Numbered from the stretch's first letter, positions 49,848-58,796 are shown. The stretch: DNA of 64,000 nucleotides from Streptomyces sp. AP-93 (GCF_022808175.1 NZ_JALGBX010000011.1:20115-84114); one strand, 5' to 3'. Program-made: numbers and translations. The notes: generated by a model not told the origin, from the letters alone.

Positions 49848-52043
49848 ATGAACGCACGGCAGTCCAAGGACGGCAAGCCTGACCTCGTCACCCAGGTGCG
49901 CCAGATAGGCAACGCTCTCAGGAGCGTCTACGGCGAACTGCTGGACGTCGGCGACCTGGCCGCCAAGTACACGGGCGAAGCATTCGAGAAGCGGCTGATG
50001 TCCCGCATGCTGACCGCCCAGGCGGTTCGGATCGTCACCGGCCTCAGCCCGGAGGAATCGGCCGCCACCGTCATCGACGGGGACCTCGATCAGGGCATCG
50101 ACGCGATCGCCGTGGTCGAGGGACCGCAGCCCCACGTGTACCTCGTCCAGAGCAAGTGGAGCGGGAAGGGCAGCGCCAAGGACGAGCGGGAAACCGTGCT
50201 CGAACTCCTCGCGGGATACCGGCTCATCGACGAGGAGAACTTCGCCCCGTTCAACCCGCGCGGCCGGCGGCTGGCCGAGTACGCGAAGTCCGTCATGGAC
50301 CGGGGAGCGGTTCCCGTCACCCAGGTCGTGGTCCTGATCCGCCCCGACCTGCCCAAAGAGGGCTTCATGCAGGCCATCGCCAACGGGGAGGCGGAGTTCA
50401 ACCGCTACGGCCCGGTGCTGGACCACCGCATCATCCTGGCCGCCGAGGTGTGGGAGTCCGTCCGGGCCGACCAGGCCCCGGACCCGGTGGTTCTCTCCGC
50501 GGAGCTGTTTCCCTGGTTCGGCATGGGCTCCGACGCGCTGTACGAGTCCTACCAGGGAATCGTCGACGCCGAACAGGTCGCGGACTGGGCCACCCAGCAC
50601 GGGACGAACCTCTTCAATCTGAACAACCGCAAGCCCTTGGGGCGGACGTCCATCAACAACGCCCTGATCTCCACTCTCACCGAGGAGCCGGCGACCTTCT
50701 GGTACTTCAACAATGGCATCACCGTGCTGTGTGACCGGGTAGACAAGGCCGTCAGGTCCGTTCGTGCCCCCCAGCAGAAACCCCTCACCCTGACGCTGCA
50801 CAACGCGAGCGTCGTCAACGGTGCACAGACCGTGCGGGCGGTGGCCGATGCCATGGCCAACGACAACGCCGCCGCCGAGGCCAAGATCAGTGTGCGAATC
50901 ATCGTCACGCAGCAGGCCGAGGAGTTCGCCAGCGAGACCACGCGCGCCACCCACCGCCAGAACAGCGTCAGCGACCGTGATTTCATCACCCTCGACCCTG
51001 TCCAGGGCGACATCATGGACGAGATGAGAGCCGAACTCGGCCTGGAGTACGAGGTCCAGCGCAGCGAAGTGGATCTGCCCGAGGCGTCAGGCTGCACGGT
51101 GGTCGAGGCTGCCTGTGCCCTGGCCTGCGCGCATGTCGACAGCCAGTACGCGGCGCGGATCGCACTGTCGCTTGACCCCTTGTGGGAACGGGGTCCGCAG
51201 GGCGCCTACGACACGCTCTTCCGACCGAGGCCGAGTGTGTACCTGCTGTGGAACGCGGTCCAGGTGCTGCGTGAGGTACAGCGCTGCCTCCTCGATCTCC
51301 GCAAGCGCTACGAGGGGCGCGGCGCGGCACTGACGCAGCACGGCACGTACCTGCTCACCCATCTGGTGTTCCGGCTGCTCGACACCGAGGCCATGGGCGA
51401 GCCCGACACCAAACTGGCCTGGGCCGAAGAAGCCACCGCGAAGACAAAGGCACTCGTCGAGCGGCTGCTGCCCGTCACCATGGCCGCGATCGACGAGCTC
51501 TTCACGGAGCGCTCACAGATCCGGGCCCTGTGCTCCGACGCCGACCGTTGCCGCGACCTGATAGAGCGCGTCGTCGCCGTCATGACCGGTGATGAGCAGG
51601 AGGGCCGCCGCTCCCCGGACACCTACCGCCGTGCCCGCCCCCAGCGCAAGCGCCGCCGACCCAACGCCGTGCACGTACTCGTCGACAAGCGGGTCCTGAA
51701 CGACGGTGAACCGCTGATGCTCAGCACGGCCTACCCGATGGAGGCCGAAGCCCTGCGGGATTGGCTCGCCGAGGACGAGCGGCGGGCCCGTGCGAGCTGG
51801 GTGAACGACCGTACGAAGCCGATCCTCTGGGCGGCCGATGGCGAACAGTATTCGCCCGCCGGGCTGATCGCCCGTATGTGGGAGCTGGCCGAATGGGCAG
51901 AGCGGCCCGTCGCGAACCAGGGCACCGCCCGTTGGGCCACCAAGTCGGGGGAGACCCTTGCCGATCTCGCTTGGCGGACCCTGGGCGCTCTGGAGGAGCC
52001 GGAGGAGCCGGGACAGCAGGCTGACGAAGAGGCCGGCCACTAG
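49848..52043 (+). CDS. AIPR family protein with N-terminal nuclease-like domain
   Basis: The 731-residue protein belongs to the AIPR (abortive infection phage resistance) family. A nuclease-like N-terminus contains Asp77-Gly-Asp-Leu-Asp-Gln-Gly-Ile-Asp85 and then Gln101-Ser-Lys103 (VYLVQSKW), a PD-(D/E)xK pattern. The AIPR core has EEPATFWYFNNGITVLCD and NASVVNGAQTVRAVADAM, then RATHRQNSVSDRDFITLDPVQ. The C-terminal 200 residues are helical with a basic patch (RRARPQRKRRRP). ATG 49848 is chosen because GAGGGGAGG lies nearby upstream; the longer frame overlaps the kinase. The next gene is 41 bases on, so kinase-AIPR-helicase forms a likely operon. Confidence 0.85.
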   Translation: MNARQSKDGKPDLVTQVRQIGNALRSVYGELLDVGDLAAKYTGEAFEKRLMSRMLTAQAVRIVTGLSPEESAATVIDGDLDQGIDAIAVVEGPQPHVYLVQSKWSGKGSAKDERETVLELLAGYRLIDEENFAPFNPRGRRLAEYAKSVMDRGAVPVTQVVVLIRPDLPKEGFMQAIANGEAEFNRYGPVLDHRIILAAEVWESVRADQAPDPVVLSAELFPWFGMGSDALYESYQGIVDAEQVADWATQHGTNLFNLNNRKPLGRTSINNALISTLTEEPATFWYFNNGITVLCDRVDKAVRSVRAPQQKPLTLTLHNASVVNGAQTVRAVADAMANDNAAAEAKISVRIIVTQQAEEFASETTRATHRQNSVSDRDFITLDPVQGDIMDEMRAELGLEYEVQRSEVDLPEASGCTVVEAACALACAHVDSQYAARIALSLDPLWERGPQGAYDTLFRPRPSVYLLWNAVQVLREVQRCLLDLRKRYEGRGAALTQHGTYLLTHLVFRLLDTEAMGEPDTKLAWAEEATAKTKALVERLLPVTMAAIDELFTERSQIRALCSDADRCRDLIERVVAVMTGDEQEGRRSPDTYRRARPQRKRRRPNAVHVLVDKRVLNDGEPLMLSTAYPMEAEALRDWLAEDERRARASWVNDRTKPILWAADGEQYSPAGLIARMWELAEWAERPVANQGTARWATKSGETLADLAWRTLGALEEPEEPGQQADEEAGH

Positions 52044-52084
52044 AACCACCGGCGCATCACGACCAGGAGAGAGAACCACCAGCC

Positions 52085-54217
52085 ATGCCCCGCCTAGCTT
52101 TCGACATCGCCTTCTGCGCCCAGCTCCCGAAACTCCAGGGCACGGTCCGGCAGGGGGTGTTCGATGCCTGGGAGAAGTTCGAACGTCTCACCCTGGACCA
52201 GCTGTTCAAGGACCCCGGCCTGAACCTGGAGGCCCTCAAGGGGGCACGTGACCGCAACATCCGGACCATCCGGATCGACCGGGGGACCCGCGGGGTCGTG
52301 CTCGCACCCGACAGCGGGGACACGTACGTCCTGCTCCGGGTGCTGCCGCACGACGCGGCCAACGCCTGGGCGGTCAAACAGAAGGCGAGCATCAACACGG
52401 TCACCCGGGCCGTCGAGATCCGCGACATCGCCGTACTGGAGGAACTCACCCCTGCCTACGAGCGGATCGCGCCAGCGCCCGCACAACGGCTCTTCGCCGA
52501 GTTCTCGGACGGGGACCTGGCCGCCCTCGGCATCGACGGAACCACGCTCGACCAGGCCCGGGTACTGACTACGCATTCACAGCTGCAGGCGTTCGCTCCC
52601 TTCTTCCCGCAGGACCAGCGCGACGTCCTGGAGTACCTCGCCGCCGGTTTCACGGTGGAGGACGTGTGGCGTGACGTGGTGGCCGTCAGCCTGGCCGCCG
52701 CCGACAGCGCGGAGCCCGTGGACCCGGTGGACTACGAGAGCGCCATCCGGCGCACCCGCACCCGCATCGCCCTGGTCACCGGATCGGAGGAGCTCCGCGA
52801 GATCCTCGACAAGCCCTTCGCCGCCTGGCGGGTGTTCCTGCACCCCTCCCAGCACAAGGTGGCCTACCGCGCTTCGTACTCCGGTCCGGCGCAGGTCACC
52901 GGAGGCCCCGGCACGGGCAAGACGGTCGTCGCCCTGCACCGCGTGCGGCACCTGCTCGGCCACCTGCGGGAGGGCGACCGCATCCTGCTCACCACCTACA
53001 CCAATGCGCTGGTGGCGGCTCTCCGCGCCGGCCTCGCCGAACTCGTGGACGACGGGACGCTCCGGGACCGGGTGGACATCATGACCGTCGACGCGTTCGC
53101 AGGGCGCGTGGTGTCCACCTCACGTCGGCCGCTGCGCGCCGACGAGGAACCCGCCCGCTGGCAGCGGGCCGCGCAGGCCTCGGGCTTCGCCGGTAGCCCG
53201 CAGTTCCTCGCCCAGGAATACAGGCATGTCGTCCTCGCCCGGAACCTGCGCACGTACGAGCAGTACGAAACCGCCGAACGGAGGGGGCGCGGCAGCGCCC
53301 TGCCGCCCGCGGCCAGGCCCTCGGTATGGCGTGCCATGGAGGAGTTTGCCGACCGGCTCGGCTCCGAAGGCCTGCGCACTTACCTCGGCACGTGCGCCGA
53401 GGCCGCGGACCTCCTGGAACGGTCCGGTCCGCGCTACCGGCACATCGTCGTAGACGAGGCCCAGGACCTGCATCCCGCTCAGTGGCGCCTCCTGCGCGCG
53501 GCCGCTCCGGCGCGCCCGGACGACCTGTTCATCGCAGGTGACCCGCATCAGCGGATCTACGACTGCAAGGTCTCGCTCAAGGCGGTCGGGATCAAGGTCG
53601 CGGGCCGGTCGGCGAAGATGCGGAAGAACTACCGATCGACCCACGAGATCCTCAGCTGGTCCACCGCGCTGCTGATCGGGCGCCCCTTCGCGGAGCTGGA
53701 GGACGACGCCCGTCACGAAACACTTCTCGGCTACCGCTCGGCGCTCCACGGGGGACTCCCCGAGACCCACGCGGCCACCACGCAGGAAGAGGAACTGGGC
53801 GCCCTCGTCACCCGTGTCCGGGGATGGCTCGAGGAAGGCGTCGCCCTCGGTGACATCGGCGTGAGTGCTCGCTTCAACCGGACTTGCGACCAGGTGGCGG
53901 AGCACTTGACGGCCGCCGGCATTCCTGCGCGGCGGCTGCGGGCCGACCGGCCGACCGTGGCCGACGCGGTGAACGTGGGCACCATGCACTCCTTCAAAGG
54001 CCTGGAGTACCGCTGCGTCGCAGTGGTCGGCGTCCACGACGGCGCTCTGCCGTTCCCCAAGGCGGTGACGCCTATGGACCTTGACCGTCTCCAGCACGAG
54101 GCCGACCTGCTCGCTGAGCGCTGCCTGCTGTTCGTCGCCTGCACGAGAGCGCGCGACGGGCTGTACGTGTCCTGGTCGGGTGAGCCGAGCCCGTTCCTGC
54201 GGGAATCCGGCGTCTGA
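52085..54217 (+). CDS. UvrD-like helicase with RelE/ParE-like N-terminal domain
   Basis: A 710-residue protein. Residues 1-100 (IAFCAQLPKLQGTVRQGVFDAWEKFERLTLDQLFKDPGLNLEAL, then IRTIRIDRGTRGVVLAPDSGDTYVLLRVLPHDAANAWA) resemble the RelE/ParE toxin fold. A superfamily 1A helicase follows, with Walker A GGPGTGKT (Lys279), Walker B VVDEAQD (457-461), motif III GDPHQRIYD, motif IV MRKNYRST, motif V TMHSFKGLEYRCV and motif VI VACTRARDGLYV. Motor residues are complete. The toxin-like domain lacks an obvious catalytic triad, so it may bind RNA, ribosomes or partners. It ends two bases from the stop of a convergent gene. Confidence 0.88.
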   Translation: MPRLAFDIAFCAQLPKLQGTVRQGVFDAWEKFERLTLDQLFKDPGLNLEALKGARDRNIRTIRIDRGTRGVVLAPDSGDTYVLLRVLPHDAANAWAVKQKASINTVTRAVEIRDIAVLEELTPAYERIAPAPAQRLFAEFSDGDLAALGIDGTTLDQARVLTTHSQLQAFAPFFPQDQRDVLEYLAAGFTVEDVWRDVVAVSLAAADSAEPVDPVDYESAIRRTRTRIALVTGSEELREILDKPFAAWRVFLHPSQHKVAYRASYSGPAQVTGGPGTGKTVVALHRVRHLLGHLREGDRILLTTYTNALVAALRAGLAELVDDGTLRDRVDIMTVDAFAGRVVSTSRRPLRADEEPARWQRAAQASGFAGSPQFLAQEYRHVVLARNLRTYEQYETAERRGRGSALPPAARPSVWRAMEEFADRLGSEGLRTYLGTCAEAADLLERSGPRYRHIVVDEAQDLHPAQWRLLRAAAPARPDDLFIAGDPHQRIYDCKVSLKAVGIKVAGRSAKMRKNYRSTHEILSWSTALLIGRPFAELEDDARHETLLGYRSALHGGLPETHAATTQEEELGALVTRVRGWLEEGVALGDIGVSARFNRTCDQVAEHLTAAGIPARRLRADRPTVADAVNVGTMHSFKGLEYRCVAVVGVHDGALPFPKAVTPMDLDRLQHEADLLAERCLLFVACTRARDGLYVSWSGEPSPFLRESGV

Positions 54218-54219
54218 GT

Positions 54220-56772
54220 TCACCCCGGGCCGTTGCGTCCGAGCTGCCGCAACCAGAACTCGGGAGGCTGGGGCCGAATCGCCGGCTCGGCCCAGCCGTC
54301 TTCCGAACGGGGGTTCCTCGGCGCCCAGGTGCGGGGAGGCCGCAGAGCGAGTACCTCTCTGACCCGTGCTCCCATGGCCGGAGAGATGTCCCGAGTCGTG
54401 AAATTCATCAGCAGCGGCCAGCCCGATGGATCACGCTGAAGGGCCCATGAGCGGTAGGTGATCTGGCAGAACGAGTCGGCTTCGAAGACAACGGCCTGGC
54501 AGTGCTCCGCCCCGTCCTTGTCCGACAGCCAGACGAGCCGGTCTCCTGCCACCAGGCGTTCGCGGCCGAGCAGCATGCCGTTGGGAGCAGTCGCCTTCCG
54601 GTCGAGGAAGGGCACCGGGTCTTCATCCCCGCCCGGGTCGTTGTCGCTGAATCCGGCGACGTGCCCGGGGTCGTTCGTTACGTGGATCTCCAGCAGGTCA
54701 TGGTCCGCATGTGCCTGCCACAGATCGAGGGGTTCGGCGGGGCTGAACAGGTCGGGCAGGGCGGTGAGCGCGAAGATCTCGTCCGCTGCCAGCGGGAGGA
54801 CGACACGGTCCCCTGACCGCAGCCGATGGACGGCCGGGAGCGATTCCCATGAGCTGATCCCGGTCACCGTCTGCTGGCAATGACGGATCGCTGTGACGGC
54901 GGTATCCAACGACACTCGGAAGAATTCTCGGTTACCGGACACCCTTTGCGCAGCCAGGAGCCGGTGAACAGCCTGCTCCACCTGAGCGGCGTGTGATGAC
55001 GCGGTCCGGAAGAGCACCTCGTAGGGGAAGGGCACCGATGTGCGGGACAGTTCCTTTGCCCGGTCCTCTGCGAGACGCTCGGAGTAGCCGATCTTGAGCA
55101 TGTCGGGGAATGCCGGGTTTCTCTGGACGTAAACGAACCCGATCTCTCTGCGGGAGGGACGGCCGGGCGGTGCAGATGGTTGACGAGTGTGGTGAGTCTT
55201 CCGGACCGTCGTCTGCTGCGGAAAGGCAGAAAGGGATACCGGGGGATCCGTGACCAGCGGTGTGATTCCACCGTCAAGGGCAGAAGCGGGGACGCCGGTG
55301 ATGTGGCGCGCCGCGGCGTAGTGTTCAAGACGGCCGTGGCGGAGGCGCTTCAGCTCGCGCGTGAGAGCCTGGATCCCCTCATAGATGTCGTGATCCGCAT
55401 CCCACGCCCCAGGCAGCGATCTGGTCAGGGCCTGGGTGGCGACCTGTGTGATAAGCCCTGCGAGCTCTTGGGGCACAGCCGCGTACGAGGTGCCCACATG
55501 GGTTGCCTCGATCTCCCATTCGTCCTGGGACCCCACAAAGAGGTCGATGGGAACGCCCGGCCGACGCCCGATGAGGAGCAATTCGCAGAGATGCGCCGGG
55601 TTGGCCAGATCGAAGACGAAGCGGGCGAGCATGCCCACGGACGCCGTTCTAGGCTTGCGGACGATCATTGTCAGTCTGTCCTGGGCTGTGGGGTCCTCTT
55701 CGAAGCTGAGTGGAAGAACTCCCTCATCCAGAACACCTTCGACAGCAGCCGCTTCAGCAGCGTTGCGCGCGATGATGTTCCACCAGGGCAGGGCCGCCCA
55801 GATGCCGTGTACTGCCTGGGCCTCGCTGTCGTACGTGCTTCCCGACCTGATGTCTCCGGCCCAGTTCAGGTAGGTGAGGATGCAGGCATCCCTGAATTTC
55901 TCCCCCTGGGAGCGGGCCTGGACCAATTCACGCTCAGCACTGCTCAGGCTGCGAATCGTATCGGCGAGTCGTGTGCGTTGCTCCCCGACCAACTGCAGTG
56001 CGCGGGCGCTGACCGTCCGTAGTGCGGCATCCGCCTTCGGGTGGGTGAGAGCTGTCCGCAAGTACCGCTCAACTCCGGCGCACCCGACCGCCTCGGACCC
56101 GAGTTCCTGCAGATGACCGGCCTTATGGGCGGTGAACTCGCTCAGCCAGCGTTCACTGCGGGTACTGCCCCCCTTGCCCATGGCAAACGCGGCAAGATTG
56201 GCGACGCGGCCATCGGGTTCTGCTTTGAGGTGGTGCCAGATGTCTTTGAAGTCCTCCAGGGAAATGATCGAGGGGGTGACGTGGCAGTCCGATGCCTCGG
56301 AGCTCTCCATGCCCCAGTACCTGATCAGTTCCTGTCGCACCTGAGTCTCGGTGACCGCCCGAGCGCGCTGATGCGCCCAGAAATCCACGAGGAGGCGGTG
56401 TGTGCTCTCAGGATCCTCGCCACGCAGGCCAAGCCCGAGCAGGAGAACCGAGCCGCCGATTCCTCCGTGATACTCCATGTGCCGCCGGACGTGCTCGACG
56501 AATCCAGTCAGTTCGCTCAAGTCGGGCTGCGGGCCGGCGAATACGGGCATCCCCGCCAGCGCTTCAGCGATGTCACTGGTCGACAGGCCGCGCGCTTCCA
56601 AAACAACCGTCCGTGTGACGAGGAGGGCGCCTAGCAGCTCCGGGTCCCCGAGCTCGCCCAAGAGCCGCCCGGGATCGAGAAGTGGGTGCTGACCCGACGC
56701 GGCGATCAACCCCGTGCAGATGTCCCGGATCCACTGCCCACGCTGTGCAGTGAGTGTGCCAGTGGATCGCAT
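54220..56772 (-). CDS. T5orf172/GIY-YIG domain protein with long unknown N-terminus
   Basis: An 850-residue protein. About residues 1-530 are helical and unlike anything I recognise. Residues about 540-640 form a T5orf172-type GIY-YIG domain: GFVYVQRNPAFPDMLKIGYSERLAEDRAKELSRTSVPFPYEVLFRTASSHAAQVEQAVHRLL, ending NREFFRVSLDTAVTAI. In this domain the V-Y-V and K-I-G pair replaces GIY-YIG. A C-terminal domain of about 200 residues follows (GDRVVLPLAADEIFAL and LLGRERLVAGDRLVWLSDKDGAE). ATG 56772 is chosen just downstream of the tRNA terminator. Base composition is visibly lower in G+C than the chromosome. Convergent with the UvrD-like gene by two bases. A defence nuclease role is inferred from context. 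Confidence 0.75.
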   Translation of the reverse strand: MRSTGTLTAQRGQWIRDICTGLIAASGQHPLLDPGRLLGELGDPELLGALLVTRTVVLEARGLSTSDIAEALAGMPVFAGPQPDLSELTGFVEHVRRHMEYHGGIGGSVLLLGLGLRGEDPESTHRLLVDFWAHQRARAVTETQVRQELIRYWGMESSEASDCHVTPSIISLEDFKDIWHHLKAEPDGRVANLAAFAMGKGGSTRSERWLSEFTAHKAGHLQELGSEAVGCAGVERYLRTALTHPKADAALRTVSARALQLVGEQRTRLADTIRSLSSAERELVQARSQGEKFRDACILTYLNWAGDIRSGSTYDSEAQAVHGIWAALPWWNIIARNAAEAAAVEGVLDEGVLPLSFEEDPTAQDRLTMIVRKPRTASVGMLARFVFDLANPAHLCELLLIGRRPGVPIDLFVGSQDEWEIEATHVGTSYAAVPQELAGLITQVATQALTRSLPGAWDADHDIYEGIQALTRELKRLRHGRLEHYAAARHITGVPASALDGGITPLVTDPPVSLSAFPQQTTVRKTHHTRQPSAPPGRPSRREIGFVYVQRNPAFPDMLKIGYSERLAEDRAKELSRTSVPFPYEVLFRTASSHAAQVEQAVHRLLAAQRVSGNREFFRVSLDTAVTAIRHCQQTVTGISSWESLPAVHRLRSGDRVVLPLAADEIFALTALPDLFSPAEPLDLWQAHADHDLLEIHVTNDPGHVAGFSDNDPGGDEDPVPFLDRKATAPNGMLLGRERLVAGDRLVWLSDKDGAEHCQAVVFEADSFCQITYRSWALQRDPSGWPLLMNFTTRDISPAMGARVREVLALRPPRTWAPRNPRSEDGWAEPAIRPQPPEFWLRQLGRNGPG

Positions 56773-56790
56773 GGCTGCTCTGCCCCCTAC

Positions 56791-56832
56791 AAAGAAAACC
56801 CCGCCTCCAGCGATCTTGCTGGTGGCGGGGTT
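56791..56832 (-). terminator. Rho-independent terminator after tRNA-Arg
   Basis: On the minus strand AACCCCGCC-a-CCAGC-aagatc-GCTGG-a-GGCGGGG is followed by TTTTCTTT. The stem is long and G+C-rich with a T-tract. It ends about 20 bases before the ATG of the GIY-YIG gene, so that gene probably needs its own promoter or relies on read-through. Confidence 0.88.
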
Positions 56833-56852
56833 CGTCGGCACTTCTTGCGAAG

Positions 56853-56924
56853 TGCCCCCGGCAGGATTCGAACCTGCGCACACGGCTCCGGAGGCCGTTG
56901 CTCTATCCCCTGAGCTACGGGGGC
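56853..56924 (-). tRNA. tRNA-Arg (anticodon CCG)
   Basis: The minus strand folds as a full cloverleaf. Acceptor GCCCCCG pairs with CGGGGGC. The D arm is GCTC/GAGC, and the anticodon stem ACGGC/GCCGT encloses loop CTCCGGA, so the anticodon is CCG and reads CGG. The T arm is GCAGG-TTCGAAT-CCTGC, and the discriminator is A. CCA is not encoded. Such tRNA 3' ends are frequent integration sites; the defence island starts directly at this 3' end. Confidence 0.95.
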
Positions 56925-57078
56925 GCTGTCGCTGGTGTTGCTGCGACGGGTTGAACACTACCAGCTTCCCGGCGGTGATCAGGAACGGATTGGCGGGGAG
57001 GGGGACGTGGGTCGCCCGGTGGGGGTGGAAGTGGCAAAAACCCGGACGCGGGGGCCGGGGCGGACCTACTCTCGAGTT

Positions 57079-57501
57079 GTGTCAGGCGCCTCGGGCCGGG
57101 TGCTTGTTGTCGACGACAACAAGGTCATCCGGCAGCTGATCAAGGTCAATCTCGAGCTGGAGGGCTTCGAGGTCGTGACCGCGAACGATGGTGCCGAATG
57201 CCTGGACGTCGTTCATCACGTGCTGCCCGATGTGATCACCCTTGATGTGGTCATGCCTCGCCTGGACGGGTTCGGGGCCGCCGCGCAGCTGCGGGCCGAC
57301 CCGAGGACGCGGCATCTGCCCGTTGCGATCGTGAGCGCCTGTACGCAGAACGAGGTCGAGGCCGGGATCGCCGCCGGCGTGGACGCCTTCCTCGCCAAGC
57401 CCTTCGAGCCCGCGGAGCTGGTGCGCGTCGTGCACCGCCTCATCGAGCGCCGCGACCGGAGAGAGCGGAAGGGCGCTCCCGCCGGGAGAGGGAGGGGATG
57501 A
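57079..57501 (+). CDS. Single-domain response regulator
   Basis: A 140-residue receiver domain without an output domain. VLVVDDNK carries the acidic pair, Asp56 in VITLDVVMPRLDG is the phosphoacceptor, and Lys107 stands in FLAKPFEP. Its partner kinase is not nearby. GTG 57079 is chosen as the family begins GRVLVVDD; the upstream site is weak. Its TGA overlaps the ATG of the second tnpB (ATGA), and the last residues (RRDRRERKGAPAGRGRG) may have been altered by that insertion. A regulator of this type is a frequent neighbour of the nrtL-lysA-hom block in Streptomyces. Confidence 0.88.
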   Translation: MSGASGRVLVVDDNKVIRQLIKVNLELEGFEVVTANDGAECLDVVHHVLPDVITLDVVMPRLDGFGAAAQLRADPRTRHLPVAIVSACTQNEVEAGIAAGVDAFLAKPFEPAELVRVVHRLIERRDRRERKGAPAGRGRG

Positions 57502-58730
57502 ATTCCGCTCCCCGGTTGACTGCCGTCGAGGATGCCGGGTATGCCCGGTACGCCTATCGGCTTCGTCTGTCGTCGAGTGCCCGCGTCGCGCTGGAAGCCG
57601 AGTGGGCGCGGTGCCGGTGGATCTGGAACGAGTGCACGGCCCGGTCGAAGAAGGCTCATGCCGAGGACGAGAAGTGCGGTCCGGCAAGGCTCGACAAGAT
57701 GCTGACCGGGGCCCGCACTGCGAACGTGTGGCTGCGTGAGGGCAGCAGTGTTCCGCAGCAGCAGCTCATCCGGGACTTCGGCAAGTCTCGCGCCAAGGCG
57801 CTCAAGGATGTCAGGGCCCGGCTGCCGATGCGGCAGCGGGCCGGGATGCCGAAGTACAAGAAGAAGAACCAGGCCGACCCGAGCTTGAACTACACCCAGC
57901 GCGGTTTCCGGCTGAAGGATGGCCGGCTGTATCTGGCGGGCGGGATCGTCCTTACCGTGGTGTGGTCGCGGGATCTTCCCAAGGGCCCGACCAGCGTGCG
58001 GATCTACCGGGACAGCCTCGGGCACTGGTACGCCAGCTTCGTCGTCCCCACCGTCACAGAGGCCTTGCCCGCCACCGGCCGGGACATTGGCATCGACTGG
58101 GGTGTCAAGGAGACCGCGACCACCACCAGCGATGCCCACGACCTTCCTCACGCGCAGCACGGCAAGAATGCCGCCCAGCGCCTGGCCCGCTACCAGCGGA
58201 TGATGGCCCGCCGCAAACCGAAGCGGGGACAGGCCGGATCGATGGGCTACCGGCAGGCGAAGCAGCAGACCGCGAAACTCCACAAGAAGATTGCACGCCA
58301 GCGTGAGGACACGGGCCGAAAGTGGGCCAAGTCGGTGGTCCGGGATCACGACAGGCTCGCGGTCGAAGACTTTCGCCCGAAGTTCCTCGCCAAGTCCACC
58401 CTGGCGAAGAAGGCCGCCGACGCGGCGATCGGCGCGACCAAACACGCACTGATCCACATGGCTCGGAAACACGGCCGTGAGCTGTACCTTGTCCACCCCG
58501 CGCACACCACCATGGACTGCGCACGGTGCGGAGCGAGAACCAAGCACGCACTGCCCCTCTCGATGCGAACGTATACGTGCAATGTGTGCGGAGCCGTCTC
58601 CCCCAGAGACAAGAACTCCGCCCGCGTGATGCTCGTCCGGGCTGGTCTCAACCCGGCTGGTGCTGATCGTGTAAGAGCTGATGGGCCGCCGGTCCACAGC
58701 CGACGTGAGCCAGGAATCCCCTCCCTCTAG
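57498..58730 (+). CDS. tnpB: RNA-guided endonuclease TnpB (IS605 OrfB), second copy
   Basis: A 410-residue TnpB. RuvC I Asp200 (GIDWGVKET), RuvC II Glu290 (AVEDFRPK), zinc finger CARCG-x-CNVCG and RuvC III Asp371 (RDKNSARVML) are all present, so it should cut DNA. The N-terminal region (RLRLSSSARVALEAEWARCRWIWNECT) is the usual OrfB start. It is clearly different from the first TnpB in sequence. No tnpA is present. ATG 57498 overlaps the stop of the response regulator, so it could be translated from that mRNA. Its TAG (58728-58730) lies inside the omega-RNA hairpin. Confidence 0.92.
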   Translation: MNSAPRLTAVEDAGYARYAYRLRLSSSARVALEAEWARCRWIWNECTARSKKAHAEDEKCGPARLDKMLTGARTANVWLREGSSVPQQQLIRDFGKSRAKALKDVRARLPMRQRAGMPKYKKKNQADPSLNYTQRGFRLKDGRLYLAGGIVLTVVWSRDLPKGPTSVRIYRDSLGHWYASFVVPTVTEALPATGRDIGIDWGVKETATTTSDAHDLPHAQHGKNAAQRLARYQRMMARRKPKRGQAGSMGYRQAKQQTAKLHKKIARQREDTGRKWAKSVVRDHDRLAVEDFRPKFLAKSTLAKKAADAAIGATKHALIHMARKHGRELYLVHPAHTTMDCARCGARTKHALPLSMRTYTCNVCGAVSPRDKNSARVMLVRAGLNPAGADRVRADGPPVHSRREPGIPSL

Positions 58731-58746
58731 GGAGGGGAGGTTTCAA
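58610..58746 (+). ncRNA. Putative omega-RNA scaffold of TnpB element 2
   Basis: GGAAT, then the hairpin CCCCTCCCT-ct-AGGGAGGGG (58718-58737) and AGGTTTCAA form the end of the scaffold. It is the same order as the ISDra2 omega-RNA end (GAATC-stem-GAGGTTCAA). The guide would begin at 58747 with ATGGCGAAACCGTTCG. The 5' limit is assumed from the size of known scaffolds. Confidence 0.6.
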
Positions 58747-58796
58747 ATGGCGAAACCGTTCGCGTGACGTGGGGGCTTCTCCCCTAGGCTGGTCTC

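Noticed and set aside
37336..56924. Prophage or integrative plasmid
   Set aside because: No integrase, structural phage, replication or transfer genes are present and no repeated tRNA end was found.
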